DNA of 64,000 nucleotides from Roseateles aquatilis (GCF_002205645.1 NZ_NIOF01000001.1:124001-188000); one strand, 5' to 3'; numbered from the stretch's first letter, positions 28,801 through 38,264 are shown. Notes: generated by a model from the letters alone, not told the origin. Program-made: numbers and translations.

Positions 28801-31800
28801 CTGCGCGGCGAGACCGAGCTCGATCCGCAGGGTCGGGACTACCTCTGGCACCTGGCCCGCGACACCTGGCGCTTCTACGACGCGCACGTCGGCGCCGCCG
28901 ACCATCACCTGCCCCCGGACAACGTGCAGCTGACGCCGCATCTGCTGGTGGCGCACCGCACCTCGCCGACCAACATCGGCCTGTACGTGCTGACCGTCGC
29001 CTGCGCGCGCGAGCTGGGCTTCATCGGCCTGGTGACGATGACCGAGCGCCTGTCCGCCACGCTGGACACGCTGGAGCGGCTGCCGCGCTGGAACGGCCAT
29101 TTCTACAACTGGTACGACACCGAATCGCTCGCGGTGCTGGCGCCGGGCTACGTGTCGGCGGTCGACAGCGGCAACTGCTCGGCGCATCTGATCGCGGTCG
29201 CGCGCGCCTGCGAGATGGCGGCGGACCTCACCCCCGAGCAGGCCGCCACCGCGCCGCGCCAGGCGCTCGCCCGGACGCTGCATCGCCTGCGCGTGCTGCA
29301 GCCGCCGCTGGCCAACGACGAGGCGCTGCCCGCCGGCGCCGCGCTGGTCGCCGCGCTGATCGATCCGGAGAACGCGCGCGCGCCCGCCGAAGAGCAGCAA
29401 GCCGTGCTGCGCGCCCAGGTGGCGCAGGCGCGCGAGGAGCTGGACGGTCTGGCCGCCGCCGAGGCCTACGAGGCGACCTCGGCGCACTGGCTGCTGCGCG
29501 ACCTGATCGCGCAGCTGGAGTCCTACTGGCGCGATCACGGCGCCGCGTTCCACGAGGCGCGACTGAGCCTGCGCGACCTCGCGCGGCGGGCGCGTCGCCT
29601 GGGCCTGGAGGCGGACTACCGCCCCCTCTTCGATCCCGAGCGCCGCCTGCTGCGCATCGGCTGGCGCGGCGACGCGCAGCAGCTCGACGAGAACCACTAC
29701 GACCTGCTCGCCAGCGAGGCCCGCCTGACCAGCCTGGTGGCGATCGCCAAGGGCGACCTGCCGCCGGAGCACTGGCGCGCGCTGGGCCGCCCGTTCTTCT
29801 CGCGCGACGGCAGCGGCGATTCGCTCGGGCTGAAGTCGTGGACCGGCTCGATGTTCGAGTACCTGATGCCCTCGCTGGTGCTGCGCGAGCCGGCCGGCAG
29901 CGCGCTCGGCCGCGCGATCCGCACCGCCGTGGCGGAGCAGCGCCTGGAGGCGCGCGGCAAGGGCACGCCGTGGGGCATCTCGGAATCGGCGATCGCGGGC
30001 CAGGACCACACCCTCGCCTACCAGTACGGCCCACAGGGCGTGCAGACGCTGGCGCTGGCGCGGCTGGCCGCCGACGAGCGCGTGATCGCGCCCTACGCGG
30101 CGGTGATGGCCGCGCTGGTGGCACCGGTGCCGGTGGTGTCCAACCTGCAGGCCTACGAGCGCCTGGGCGCGCGCGGCGCATTCGGCTTCATCGAGGCGAT
30201 CGACTACACGCCGCAGCGCCAGACCGCCGGCGCCGGCTTCACGCTGGTGCAGACCTACATGGCGCACCACCAGGCGATGGGGCTGGTGGCGCTGACCAAC
30301 CTGCTGGCCGACGACGCGCCGCGCCAATGGCTCATGACCGATCCGCACCTGAAGGCGGTCGCGACGCTGCTGCACGAGCGCGCGCCGCGCGAGGTGGCGC
30401 CGCTGTCGGTGCCGCCGACGGAGCTGCTGCCGCGCAAGCGGCAGGTGCGCAAGACCCGCATGGTGCGCGAGGCCGACCCGATGGACGAGTCGCTGGCGCT
30501 GACGCACATGCTGACCAACGGGCGCTACTCGGTGGTGCTGCGCAGCCACGGCGGCGGCTACAGCAACTGGGACGGCACGGCCATCACGCGCTGGCGCGAC
30601 GACCTGCTGCGCGACCAGCACGGCAGCTTCGTGTTCCTGCGCCGCGCCGGCGAGGACGACTGGTTCAGCACCACCGCCCGCCCCGCGCCCGATCCCCGCG
30701 CCCGTTACGAGGCCCGCATGCAGGCCGAGCGCGTGCTGCTGGACGCGCGTTGGCGCGACCTGCAAAGCGCCACCACCGTGTGGGTCAGCCCGGAGGACGA
30801 CTGCGAGCTGCGCCAGGTCGAGCTCACCAACCACGGCGACCGCCCGCTGGCGCTGGAGCTGGTGTCCAGCTTCGAGGCCACGCTCGCGCCGCAACGCGGC
30901 GACGAGGCGCATCCGGCCTTCTCCAACCTGTTCATCCAGGCCCGCTGGGAGGAAGCCTGCCACGCGTTGCACCTGCGTCGCCGGCCGCGCCTGTTCGACG
31001 AGGCCGCGATGCGCGCGGTCTTCTTCCTCGCCGGCATCGATGACGGCGCCGCGGGCGTCGCGGCGTCGCATCGGCGCGCCCACGGCGCCGGGGTGCCGGC
31101 CGTCGCCGCGCCGGCTTCCGCGCATGCCGCCACGGCGGCGACCACCGCCGTCGGCTACACCGTGCACCACGTCCAGCCGATCGCCGATCGCGCGCGCTGG
31201 CTGGGCCGCTACGGCAGCTCGACGCGCCCGGTGGGCGACGCGCAGCCCGTGTTCGTCGACGACGAGGCCGACGTGAGCGCCGAGGGAGAAGCGGGCCGGC
31301 TGCTGGACACCGGCCTCGATCCGGTGGCGGGCCTGCGCGTCGGGCTGGAGCTGGCGCCCGGCGCGACGATACGTCTGACCTTCTGCACCGCGGCGTCCCG
31401 CGACGCGGACCTGCTCGGCGCGCTGGTCGACAAGTACCGTCAGCCGGCGCACGTTGAGCGGTCGGCCTCCATGTCGCACACGATGGGCGGCATCCGGCTG
31501 CGCGAGCTGCAATTCGACACCGCCACCTGGGGCGCGCTGCTGCAGCTCAACACCCTGATCACCGGCCAGGCGGCGCGCGAGCCCACCCATGTGCGCGACC
31601 CGCAGGCACGCTGCGACCGCCGCGCGCTGTGGCGCTTCGGCATCTCCGGCGACCGTCCCATCCTGATGGTGACCATCACTGGCGAGGAAGGCATCGACCT
31701 GGTCCGCGCGCTGAAGAAGGCGCTGCGGATGTGGACGGCGCACGCGGTGGGCGTCGACCTGGTGGTGCTCAACGAGGAGCCGCAGTCCTACCTGGCGCCG

Positions 31801-34572
31801 GTGCAGCAGGCGCTGCAAGGCTTGCAGGCGCGGCTGCAAGGCCAGAACCAGGGGCGGCCCGCGAATCTGTGCTCCGCGCTGCACATGCTGAGAGAGGCCG
31901 ACCTGCTGCCCGACGAGCGCTTCACGCTGCAGACGCTGACGCGCATCCGGCTGCAGGCCGACGGCCGCGGCCTGGCGCAGCAGATCGAGCGCTGGATCGA
32001 GGACATCCGGCCCGCCGCCGGCGTGGCCCGCCTGCGCGTCGCGCACGCCCTGGCCGAGCGCCCCCTACCGGACGCCGCCCCGCGTCCGCCCGAGGGCCGC
32101 TTCGATCCGGAGCACGGCGGCTTCGCCTTCGAGGTCTCGCCGGAGCGGCATCCGTCGCGGCCGTGGGTCAACGTGCTGGCCAATCCGGACTTCGGCTGCC
32201 AGGTCACCGAGATCGGCGCCGGCTACACCTGGGCGGGCAACAGCCGCATGCACCAGATCACGCCGTGGTCCAACGATCCGCTGCTGGATCCACCGGGCGA
32301 GTGGCTGTTGCTGCACGACCTGGACCACGACCGCGTCTGGCCGCTCGGCCGCCACCTGCACCGCACGGCGCCGCTGTCCATCGAGCATGGCATCGGCTAC
32401 TCGCGCAGCCGGCAGCATGTGGACGACCTGACCATCGAGCTGTGCTGGTGCGTCGACCGCGACGCGGCGGTGAAGCAGGTGCAGGTCTCCATCCGCACCG
32501 ACGGCCGCGCTCGGCGGCGGCTGCGGCTGGTCGCGCTGGCCGAGTGGCAACTGGGCAGCGCGCGCAGCGAGCGACTGTCGGTGACCACGCACAACGACTG
32601 GCTGACGACCGGCCCGCTCGGCGCCGGCCTGCCGCAGCCCGAGCGCGCGCTCTCGTTGCAGGCGACGCAGCTGGATCACCTCGGCGGCTTCGGCAATGCG
32701 ACCGCGGCCTTGTGCATCCGCCCGAAGCCGTCGCGCGAGACCGCGCGGGTACGGCTGGACACGCAGGACTGGACCTGCGACCGCCGCGAGTTCTTCGATC
32801 CGGCCGGCCAACTGGTGCTGCCCACGTCGCTGAGCCGGCGCTGTGGCAGCGGGCTCGATGCCTGCGCGGCCCTGGCGGCGCGCATCGAGCTGGACGGCGG
32901 CGGGCAGGCGGCGGAGCTCGCCGTGCTGCTGGGTCACGGCCCGTCGCCCGAGGCGACGCATGCGCTGATGGAAGCGGCCTGGGCGATCGACCCGGCCGAC
33001 CGGCTCGAACGCCAGCGGCGCCAATGGCCGGAGCTGCTCGGCGGCCTGCAGGTCAGCACGCCGGATCCGCGCTTCGACGCGCTGGTCAATCACTGGCTGC
33101 CGTACCAGACGCTGGTTTGCCGCATGTGGGCGCGCGCGGGCTTCTACCAGGCCGGCGGCGCCTTCGGCTATCGCGACCAGTTGCAGGACGCGATGGCGCT
33201 GGCCGACGTCGCGCCCCAGTTGCTGGCCCAGCAGATCCGCCGCAGTGCCGCACGCCAGTTCCCCGAGGGCGACGTGCAGCATTGGTGGCACGAGCCCGGC
33301 GGCGCGGGCGTGCGCACGCATTTCTCCGACGACCGGCTCTGGCTGCCCTACGCGCTGGCCCACTACCTGGCGCGCACCGGCGACCTGACGCTGCTGGACG
33401 ACACGGCGCCCTTCCTGGTCGGCCAACCGGTGCCGGAAGGCGCCGAGGACATCTACGAGAGCCCGCGCACCGACGGCCCGATCGCCTCGATGTACGAGCA
33501 CGCGGCGCGGGCCATCGACCGCAGCCTGGGCAGCGGCCCGCACGGGCTGCCGCTGTTCGGCACCGGCGACTGGAACGACGGCATGAACCGCGTCGGTCAC
33601 GAGGGCAAGGGCGAATCGGTGTGGATGGGCTGGTTCCTGTGCCAGGTCATCGAGGACTTCGCGCCCGTCGCCACGGCGCGCGGCGAGCACGAGCGGGTGC
33701 AGCGCTGGAAGGCGGCGCGCGACGGCTGGGTGCGCGCGCTGGACGGTCCCGGCTGGGACGGCCGGTGGTACCGGCGCGGCTTCTTCGACGACGGCTCGCC
33801 GCTGGGGTCGGCCGAGAACTCGGAATGCAAGATCGACCTGATCGCCCAGAGCTGGGCGGTGCTGACGGCGGCCGCCGATCCGGCGCACGCGCGGCAGGCG
33901 ATGGCCAGCGCCTGCGCGTACCTGATCGATCCGGTGGCGAAGCTGGCGCGGCTGCTGCATCCGCCGCTGGCGGTGGCGCAGCCCAGCGCGGGCTACATCC
34001 AGTCCTACTTCCCCGGCGTGCGCGAGAACGGCGGCCAGTACAACCACGCCGCGGTGTGGTCGCTGATGGCGCTGGCCAAGCTGGGGCAGCGCGACCTGAT
34101 GTGGCAGGTCTACACCGGCCTGAGCCCGGCGCACCGCTGGGCCGATCCGCGACTGGGTCCGCTCTACGCGATCGAGCCCTACGTGATGGCCGGGGACATC
34201 TACTCGCACGCGCCGTGGGTGGGCCGCGGCGGATGGAGCTGGTACAGCGGCTCGGCGGGCTGGCTGCTGCGCGCGTCGCTGGAATCGATCTGCGGCGTCG
34301 TCGTCGAGCAGGGCCGGCTGCGCGTGAATGCGTGCCTGCCGGTGCACTGGGACCAGGCGGAGGTCCGCATCCGCCACGAGGGCCGCTGGCTGCGCGTCGT
34401 GATCTGCGCCAACGAGACGGCCTGCCGCGCCGCCACCGCACGCGATCCAGGCGCGCGGCGCGAGAAGGCGGGCGAGGCGGTCGAGCTGGCGTCGCTCTCG
34501 CCGGACCAGGCGCTCATCGTGCTGAGCGTGCCGGAGATGCTGAAGTTGCCGGAAGCGACGGCGTCGATGTAA
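25801..34572 (+). CDS. ndvB: cyclic beta-1,2-glucan synthase (NdvB/ChvB type)
   Basis: A 2923-residue inner-membrane synthase that makes periplasmic cyclic beta-1,2-glucans from UDP-glucose (Agrobacterium ChvB and Brucella Cgs are about 2,800-2,870 residues). Order: a cytoplasmic N-terminal region; membrane helices near residues 415-465; a GT84/GT2-like transferase with TLDADTDMPPG (Asp636/638/640), LVEDSPMHADVAHAR and the LHRWTRGDWQLLPF motif; further helices between about 820 and 1000; a glucoamylase-like domain near 1300-1500 (GLKSWTGSMFEYLMPSL, TPWGISESA); and two carbohydrate-binding/GH94 phosphorylase modules, the second with the active-site motif TGDWNDGMNRVG (from residue 2588). The GH94 part controls ring size by phosphorolysis. 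The gene is intact despite its size. Confidence 0.93.
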   Translation: MTSSERAQETVPQPEIAEELALLNPGLGTIEPPVRAVLFGMARFEQHGRSLAQAQAVQGTAGAGQFFPRLDDNVAMLQQTRRLIEKRHRDFRHLGAAGKWLLDNAALIDEQTHQVRRGLPRSFFRLLPRLRDEPLAGLPRIYGIAWAWVAHTDGGFDIDLLAAYLRAYQEERPLSLAELWALPTTLRVVLVENLRRLAERFATLQAARDVVHHWYDGHPVQAGLAHLDELEVRMKERGVVEAFWLQLDHRMEELPQPLLGEVGAWLSTRLPSPAQSLAQQQDDSIHDLQSIRNAITALRRIDQTDWRKLIQSVSPVMQTLAQSPVYAAEAADTQDLTLHEIERLARKSAHGELDIARQLLELTRRAGPAEDGEPDRRSAPIYWWRGAGRPTLHAALGLKERRWQPHDTEQRQRWSASAYLAGLLALGLIGLFWLMNQARPDAAPWLLWTAAILATGPISEAVVALTNRWISELASPARLPRLDFSAGLPDDERTLVVMPVLLPSEASVAPLIAQLEQHHLANPERLVQFALLSDHADAYEEHQPGDTMIVVTAADAISALNERHGPLADGSPRFLLLHRAREWCPTERRWIGWERKRGKLERLLRTLAAGGGVSPFVELGAISTPAVGVRHLITLDADTDMPPGRLRALVGTAAHPMNRPRVDAARRRVVEGYAILQPRVLAPMPDDKESTPYHRLFVGQFGIDSYSAVSSEIFQDLFGEGSFTGKGLLDVRACHAVLDGRLPEGQVLSHDLLEGSIARCAGVSDITLVEDSPMHADVAHARLHRWTRGDWQLLPFIARAGKYGIAPINRWKLFDNLRRSLVAPMSLGLMLLVLGSQVLPFGLTLAVVAAAFCIGPLVGALAGLVPGRDGLALRHFYRETGHDVLRAVSLAVWHVALLLHLSLLYLDAMGRASWRQWVTHRRLLEWTTAAASQASARRELPALIAQHLRVPIAATVLGGALLLAALLGAPVHGSAAIVLLVVWALSPVWIWWASLPRAPLLRGETELDPQGRDYLWHLARDTWRFYDAHVGAADHHLPPDNVQLTPHLLVAHRTSPTNIGLYVLTVACARELGFIGLVTMTERLSATLDTLERLPRWNGHFYNWYDTESLAVLAPGYVSAVDSGNCSAHLIAVARACEMAADLTPEQAATAPRQALARTLHRLRVLQPPLANDEALPAGAALVAALIDPENARAPAEEQQAVLRAQVAQAREELDGLAAAEAYEATSAHWLLRDLIAQLESYWRDHGAAFHEARLSLRDLARRARRLGLEADYRPLFDPERRLLRIGWRGDAQQLDENHYDLLASEARLTSLVAIAKGDLPPEHWRALGRPFFSRDGSGDSLGLKSWTGSMFEYLMPSLVLREPAGSALGRAIRTAVAEQRLEARGKGTPWGISESAIAGQDHTLAYQYGPQGVQTLALARLAADERVIAPYAAVMAALVAPVPVVSNLQAYERLGARGAFGFIEAIDYTPQRQTAGAGFTLVQTYMAHHQAMGLVALTNLLADDAPRQWLMTDPHLKAVATLLHERAPREVAPLSVPPTELLPRKRQVRKTRMVREADPMDESLALTHMLTNGRYSVVLRSHGGGYSNWDGTAITRWRDDLLRDQHGSFVFLRRAGEDDWFSTTARPAPDPRARYEARMQAERVLLDARWRDLQSATTVWVSPEDDCELRQVELTNHGDRPLALELVSSFEATLAPQRGDEAHPAFSNLFIQARWEEACHALHLRRRPRLFDEAAMRAVFFLAGIDDGAAGVAASHRRAHGAGVPAVAAPASAHAATAATTAVGYTVHHVQPIADRARWLGRYGSSTRPVGDAQPVFVDDEADVSAEGEAGRLLDTGLDPVAGLRVGLELAPGATIRLTFCTAASRDADLLGALVDKYRQPAHVERSASMSHTMGGIRLRELQFDTATWGALLQLNTLITGQAAREPTHVRDPQARCDRRALWRFGISGDRPILMVTITGEEGIDLVRALKKALRMWTAHAVGVDLVVLNEEPQSYLAPVQQALQGLQARLQGQNQGRPANLCSALHMLREADLLPDERFTLQTLTRIRLQADGRGLAQQIERWIEDIRPAAGVARLRVAHALAERPLPDAAPRPPEGRFDPEHGGFAFEVSPERHPSRPWVNVLANPDFGCQVTEIGAGYTWAGNSRMHQITPWSNDPLLDPPGEWLLLHDLDHDRVWPLGRHLHRTAPLSIEHGIGYSRSRQHVDDLTIELCWCVDRDAAVKQVQVSIRTDGRARRRLRLVALAEWQLGSARSERLSVTTHNDWLTTGPLGAGLPQPERALSLQATQLDHLGGFGNATAALCIRPKPSRETARVRLDTQDWTCDRREFFDPAGQLVLPTSLSRRCGSGLDACAALAARIELDGGGQAAELAVLLGHGPSPEATHALMEAAWAIDPADRLERQRRQWPELLGGLQVSTPDPRFDALVNHWLPYQTLVCRMWARAGFYQAGGAFGYRDQLQDAMALADVAPQLLAQQIRRSAARQFPEGDVQHWWHEPGGAGVRTHFSDDRLWLPYALAHYLARTGDLTLLDDTAPFLVGQPVPEGAEDIYESPRTDGPIASMYEHAARAIDRSLGSGPHGLPLFGTGDWNDGMNRVGHEGKGESVWMGWFLCQVIEDFAPVATARGEHERVQRWKAARDGWVRALDGPGWDGRWYRRGFFDDGSPLGSAENSECKIDLIAQSWAVLTAAADPAHARQAMASACAYLIDPVAKLARLLHPPLAVAQPSAGYIQSYFPGVRENGGQYNHAAVWSLMALAKLGQRDLMWQVYTGLSPAHRWADPRLGPLYAIEPYVMAGDIYSHAPWVGRGGWSWYSGSAGWLLRASLESICGVVVEQGRLRVNACLPVHWDQAEVRIRHEGRWLRVVICANETACRAATARDPGARREKAGEAVELASLSPDQALIVLSVPEMLKLPEATASM

Positions 34573-34911
34573 CGGCGTGGCCGCAGGCGCCGGCTCGAGC
34601 CCCGACCGGCCCTCCATCAGATCCGGACCGGCGCACGTCGGGCAAACATCGGGCGGCGCGGGGGTGAGCGTCGACCGCATCACGCGAAGCTGCCGACGTT
34701 CGGCGAGGGCATCGATGTCCTCCATCAGGTCCTCGCCGAGTCCGCGCCCGCTGGGAAGAGAGGGATTCCACTGACCCGTCCTCGCGAGCGGGCGCGGCCA
34801 GAATGGCGCCACCCGGGCTCCACAGACCAGCGCGACGCCGTCGACGTGGCACGAGCCCTTCCCCCACTTGCTCCCGCGTCGCGGCTGTCATCGCCGCGTC
34901 GTCACCCGCCC
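34573..34911. other. intergenic region, nothing recognised
   Basis: 339 bases between the cyclic glucan synthase and the nucleotidyltransferase-like gene. I see no clear gene, terminator or promoter. An in-frame ATG at 34846 could extend the next gene upstream. Confidence 0.3.
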
Positions 34912-35550
34912 ATGCATCCACCGCAGACGCCGCGCGTCGCCCCGCCTGCTCACCCTCCGAGCGACACGCGTGACCTTCGCCCCCGCTTCCTCGCCGACCT
35001 GCTGACCAACCGCCACAACCGGACCATTCTCGAGCGCTGGGACGCGCTGGCGCTGCCCGATGGCTGGCTGGTCGCCGGCTGCCTGTTCCAAACCGTCTGG
35101 AACCTGCACACCGGCCGCGCGCCCGAGGCGGACATCAAGGACTACGACCTGTTCTACTTCGACCCGGACGACCTGAGCCGTGACGGGGAACTGCGCGTGC
35201 AAGCCCGCGTCGAGGCGGTGCTGGGCGACCTGGGCGTCACCTTCGAGGCCGCCAACCAGGCTCGCGTGCACCTCTGGTACGAGCAGGACTTCGGCCAGCC
35301 CTACCAGGCCCTGCACAGCTCGCGAGACGGCATCGAGCGCTTCCTTGTGCCGTCCACCTGCGTCGGCGTGCGTCCGGGCGAGATCTACGCGCCATACGGC
35401 CTCGCGTCGATGTACGAGGGCCGTCTGACGATGAATCCGCTGGTGCCGCATCGCGCGCTCTTCGAGCGCAAGGCGGCGTCGTACCAGCGGCGCTGGCCGT
35501 GGTTGACCATCGTCAGGCCCGAGGACGAACCGGGCACGGCAGCCGCCTGA
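34912..35550 (+). CDS. nucleotidyltransferase-like protein (DUF925/NTP_transf_6 family)
   Basis: The 212-residue product matches the DUF925 family, annotated as nucleotidyltransferase-like: LVAGCLFQTVWNLHTGRAPE, IKDYDLFYFDPDDLSRDGE (the Asp-rich D-X-D segment expected to bind metal) and VHLWYEQDFGQPY. The C-terminal part has GLASMYEGRLTMNPLVPHR and ASYQRRWPWLTI. No substrate is known for the family. The N-terminal 35 residues are Pro/Arg-rich, so the true start may be later or at the upstream ATG 34846; no convincing ribosome binding site decides this. Confidence 0.78.
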   Translation: MHPPQTPRVAPPAHPPSDTRDLRPRFLADLLTNRHNRTILERWDALALPDGWLVAGCLFQTVWNLHTGRAPEADIKDYDLFYFDPDDLSRDGELRVQARVEAVLGDLGVTFEAANQARVHLWYEQDFGQPYQALHSSRDGIERFLVPSTCVGVRPGEIYAPYGLASMYEGRLTMNPLVPHRALFERKAASYQRRWPWLTIVRPEDEPGTAAA

Positions 35551-35684
35551 ACGCCGGACCGACGCGCGACGGGACCGCGCGACGAGGCCACGCGAATTCC
35601 ATGTCCGGAAACGGCGCGCGCCCGCGCGCCGTCGTCCCTATCGTGAGCGCCTCACCACCTGGACGGCGACCGCGCCGCGCTCAC

Positions 35685-36167
35685 ATGGACTTCCGCATCC
35701 TGGGTCTGGACCCCGCCCCGTTCCGCCCACTCTTCAGCCTGTCCGACGAGGCGCTGCGCGAGCGCGGCGTGCTGCGCGTCCGCGTCGACCAACCGCGGGC
35801 CGCGCCCGACCGCATCGGCCTGGACGACGCGGCGCCGGGCGACACGGTGCTGCTGCTCAACTACGTCTATCTGGACGTCGACACGCCTTACCGCGGCACC
35901 CATGCGATCTACCTCCGCGAAGGCGACGGCGAGCGCTTCGATCGCGTCAACGAGGTGCCGCCCGCGCTGAGGCGCCGGCTGCTGTCGCTGCGCGCCTTCG
36001 ACGAGGCCGGCATGATGGTCGACGCCGACGTGACGGACGGCGATCAGGTCGAGGCGCTCATCGAGCGGCTTTTCCGCCACCAGCACGTGAGCTACCTCCA
36101 GGTGCATTTCGCGAAGCGGGGGTGTTATGCGGCAAGGGTGGAACGGGGATCGCACGCCGTCGATTGA
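35685..36167 (+). CDS. DUF1203 domain protein
   Basis: A 160-residue cytoplasmic protein that fits DUF1203 over its full length: MDFRILGLDPAPFRPLFSLS, the central NYVYLDVDTPYRGTHAIYLR and the end (HVSYLQVHFAKRGCYAARVE). The function of the family is not established. ATG 35685 gives the typical family N-terminus. It follows the nucleotidyltransferase-like gene by 134 bases on the same strand and converges with the double-retropepsin gene. Confidence 0.8.
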   Translation: MDFRILGLDPAPFRPLFSLSDEALRERGVLRVRVDQPRAAPDRIGLDDAAPGDTVLLLNYVYLDVDTPYRGTHAIYLREGDGERFDRVNEVPPALRRRLLSLRAFDEAGMMVDADVTDGDQVEALIERLFRHQHVSYLQVHFAKRGCYAARVERGSHAVD

Positions 36168-36279
36168 TTCTTCGCGCTTCGATCGCTTGCATGGCGACGG
36201 ATCGGAAACCCATCGACGAGAGACGCGAGTGACTGGGGAACGCGTACGACCGACTGCCCACCGAGCGCCGCGGCGCCCC

Positions 36280-38085
36280 TCAGGACCCCGCGCCCTTCCC
36301 CGCCCCGCCCTCCGCCAGATCGAAGCCCGCCTTGCGCGCCTCGTCCTCGATGCGCGGATTCAGCTTGCGCGCCGCGTCCAGGTCGCCACGGGCCTTGTCG
36401 GCCTCGTTGAGCCGCTGTTGCGCCAGGCTGCGGCCATACAGCGCGAAGGCCAGCGGCTGCAGCTCGATCGATGCGTCGAAGGCCTTCTTCGCGCGGGCGG
36501 CATCGCCCACGCGAAGGTAGGCCCAGCCCAGGCTGTCCTTGTAGACCGGGGATCCGCCGTCTTTGTCCACCGCGCGCTGGCAGTCCTCGACCGCCAGCGG
36601 CAGGTCCAGGCCCATCCGGGCGCGCAGCCAGCAGCGCCCGTTGTAGGCATCGGCCAGGCGCATGTCCGACGGGTGGGTGCCGATCCAGAGCTCGTACTGC
36701 CGCAAGGCCTCGGGCACCTGGTTGAAGTGCGCATAGACGCTCGCCATCTCGGCACGGGCGTGGGCGGACGGCGGCAGCGCCGCGTCCAACTCCGCCAGGT
36801 CCGCCTGCGCGCCGGCACGGTCGTTCTTCGCGGCCCGCAGCCAGGCGCGGCGCGAGCGGGCCTCGGCCAGCGACGGGTCCAGCCGCAGCGCCTCGTCCAG
36901 GTCGGCCAGCGCCAGGGCGGACTGGCGTAGCGCCTGGTGCACCCGCGCGCGGATGAAGAAGTAATCCGCCACGCCGGGCGCCAGCTCGCAGGCGCGGTTC
37001 AGGTCCACCAGGGCGCGCTTGTGGTCGCCCACCGCGGTCGCGGCGGCGCCGCGTCGCGCCAGGCCGTCGGCGTCGTTGGCGGCCACGTCCTTGGGGATCG
37101 CGGCATAACGCGGGTCGTAGTCGCCCGCCGTCGCGGCGCCGCGCGCGAAGACCGGGCCGCCGTTCCACGTCGCGTAGACCTTGTCCTGCAGCCGCGACAC
37201 GTAGATGCGGTGGGCCAGGAAGTAGTCCAGGCCCAGCAGCATGCCGTGCTCGGCGCTCTCGGTCTGGTCGATGTACAGCGTGTTGTTGGCGACCTTCTCG
37301 CCGCCGAACTCGAACAGCGCGACCTGGCTGATCCATGTGCTGACCCGGCCGGCGCCCGCGCCGCCGGTGCGGCCGGCGGGTTTCATGTCCGCTTCCTCGA
37401 TGCCGGCGCGGCGCGCCGACCGCCAGGACAGCGCCGTGCGCGGCGCCCCGGTGTCCATCAGCGCCACCACGGAACGGCCGTTGATGCTCACCGGCACCTT
37501 GATCGCCGTCTCGCCGCGATGGCTGGGGGTCTCCATGTCCGCCAGGATCACCGGCGCGTCGCCGGCCCAGTACGCGAGGTTGGACTTCTTGCAGTCCCCT
37601 TGCGGAAAGACCAGACGCACCACGCCGTGCGCGAGGTCGTACTCGGTGTCGGCCACCGACAGGATGTTGCGCCCCAGGATGCCCATGATGCCGGCGCCCA
37701 GCTCGTTGCCGCCGACGATGAACTCGATGTTGGAGAGCTCCGAGCCGACCAGCCCGACTTTCTCGACCTTGGTGCGGCGGGCCTCGATGCGGCCGGTGTA
37801 GCCCTGGATGCGATAACCCGCCGGCAGGCTGCGCGTGGGCAGGTTCAACTGCGTGGCCGTCGACGCGCTGAGCATGCTGAAGAAGGCGCCGCTGTCGACC
37901 AGCATCGGCACGTCGGTGCCGTTGAGCTTGAGCGTCGCGATCGGGCGCGAGTCGATGATGCGGACCGGGATCTCCATCGTCGTGATCGAGCAGCCGTCCG
38001 CCCAGGCTGGCGACGCACCGACAGCCGTCAGCGATAGCAGCAGCGCCGAGGACAGGCGGCGCATCATGCCCATGCCCATGCCCAT
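36280..38085 (-). CDS. secreted protein with two retropepsin-like domains and TPR repeats
   Basis: About 601 residues. After a signal peptide (RRLSSALLLSLTAVGASPAWA) come two retropepsin-like aspartic protease domains, the first with MLVDSGAFFSML (about residue 60) and ILGRNIL, the second with ALMDTGAPRTAL (about residue 200) and LLGLDYFL. TPR repeats then run to the end (HKRALVDLNRACELAPGVAD and ALADLDEALRLDPSLAEA). Retropepsins normally dimerise through one DTG each; two in one chain could form an intramolecular active site. Start choice is uncertain: several ATGs lie in a CATGCC repeat (38067-38085), and GTG 38169 with AGGGGG upstream is in frame. A peptidase role is inferred from motifs. 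Confidence 0.75.
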   Translation of the reverse strand: MGMGMGMMRRLSSALLLSLTAVGASPAWADGCSITTMEIPVRIIDSRPIATLKLNGTDVPMLVDSGAFFSMLSASTATQLNLPTRSLPAGYRIQGYTGRIEARRTKVEKVGLVGSELSNIEFIVGGNELGAGIMGILGRNILSVADTEYDLAHGVVRLVFPQGDCKKSNLAYWAGDAPVILADMETPSHRGETAIKVPVSINGRSVVALMDTGAPRTALSWRSARRAGIEEADMKPAGRTGGAGAGRVSTWISQVALFEFGGEKVANNTLYIDQTESAEHGMLLGLDYFLAHRIYVSRLQDKVYATWNGGPVFARGAATAGDYDPRYAAIPKDVAANDADGLARRGAAATAVGDHKRALVDLNRACELAPGVADYFFIRARVHQALRQSALALADLDEALRLDPSLAEARSRRAWLRAAKNDRAGAQADLAELDAALPPSAHARAEMASVYAHFNQVPEALRQYELWIGTHPSDMRLADAYNGRCWLRARMGLDLPLAVEDCQRAVDKDGGSPVYKDSLGWAYLRVGDAARAKKAFDASIELQPLAFALYGRSLAQQRLNEADKARGDLDAARKLNPRIEDEARKAGFDLAEGGAGKGAGS

Positions 38086-38130
38086 GCCTGAGCCTGAGCC
38101 TGCGGCAGCGTCGGATGCGGATGCGGATGC
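38065..38130. repeat. cluster of three hexamer repeats at the start of the double-retropepsin gene
   Basis: CATGCC x4 (38065-38088), TGAGCC x2 (38089-38100) and GGATGC x3 (38113-38130) lie side by side. On the coding strand they read as MG, SG and AS dipeptide repeats if translation begins at GTG 38169. If it begins at an ATG in the first array, changes in copy number alter the number of possible starts. Confidence 0.8.
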
Positions 38131-38264
38131 GGCGCCCAGCCGCGAGTGACGATCATGGCCTCGATTCACGGTTCCCCCTGCGATGCTTTTCTTGCGCCGA
38201 GAGCCTCGATGGCGGGCTCGCGGTGCGCGCACTCTACTACCGCGCCGGGGTAGTTTCCGCGGGA

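Noticed and set aside
25480-32046. 2188-codon open frame antisense to the cyclic glucan synthase
   Set aside because: GC-rich shadow of the plus-strand gene; composition dominated by Arg/Gln/Ala with no domain motifs.
34513-34921. Possible small minus-strand gene in the gap after the cyclic glucan synthase
   Set aside because: Frames there are Arg-rich, run antisense into neighbouring genes and have no ribosome binding site or recognisable motif.
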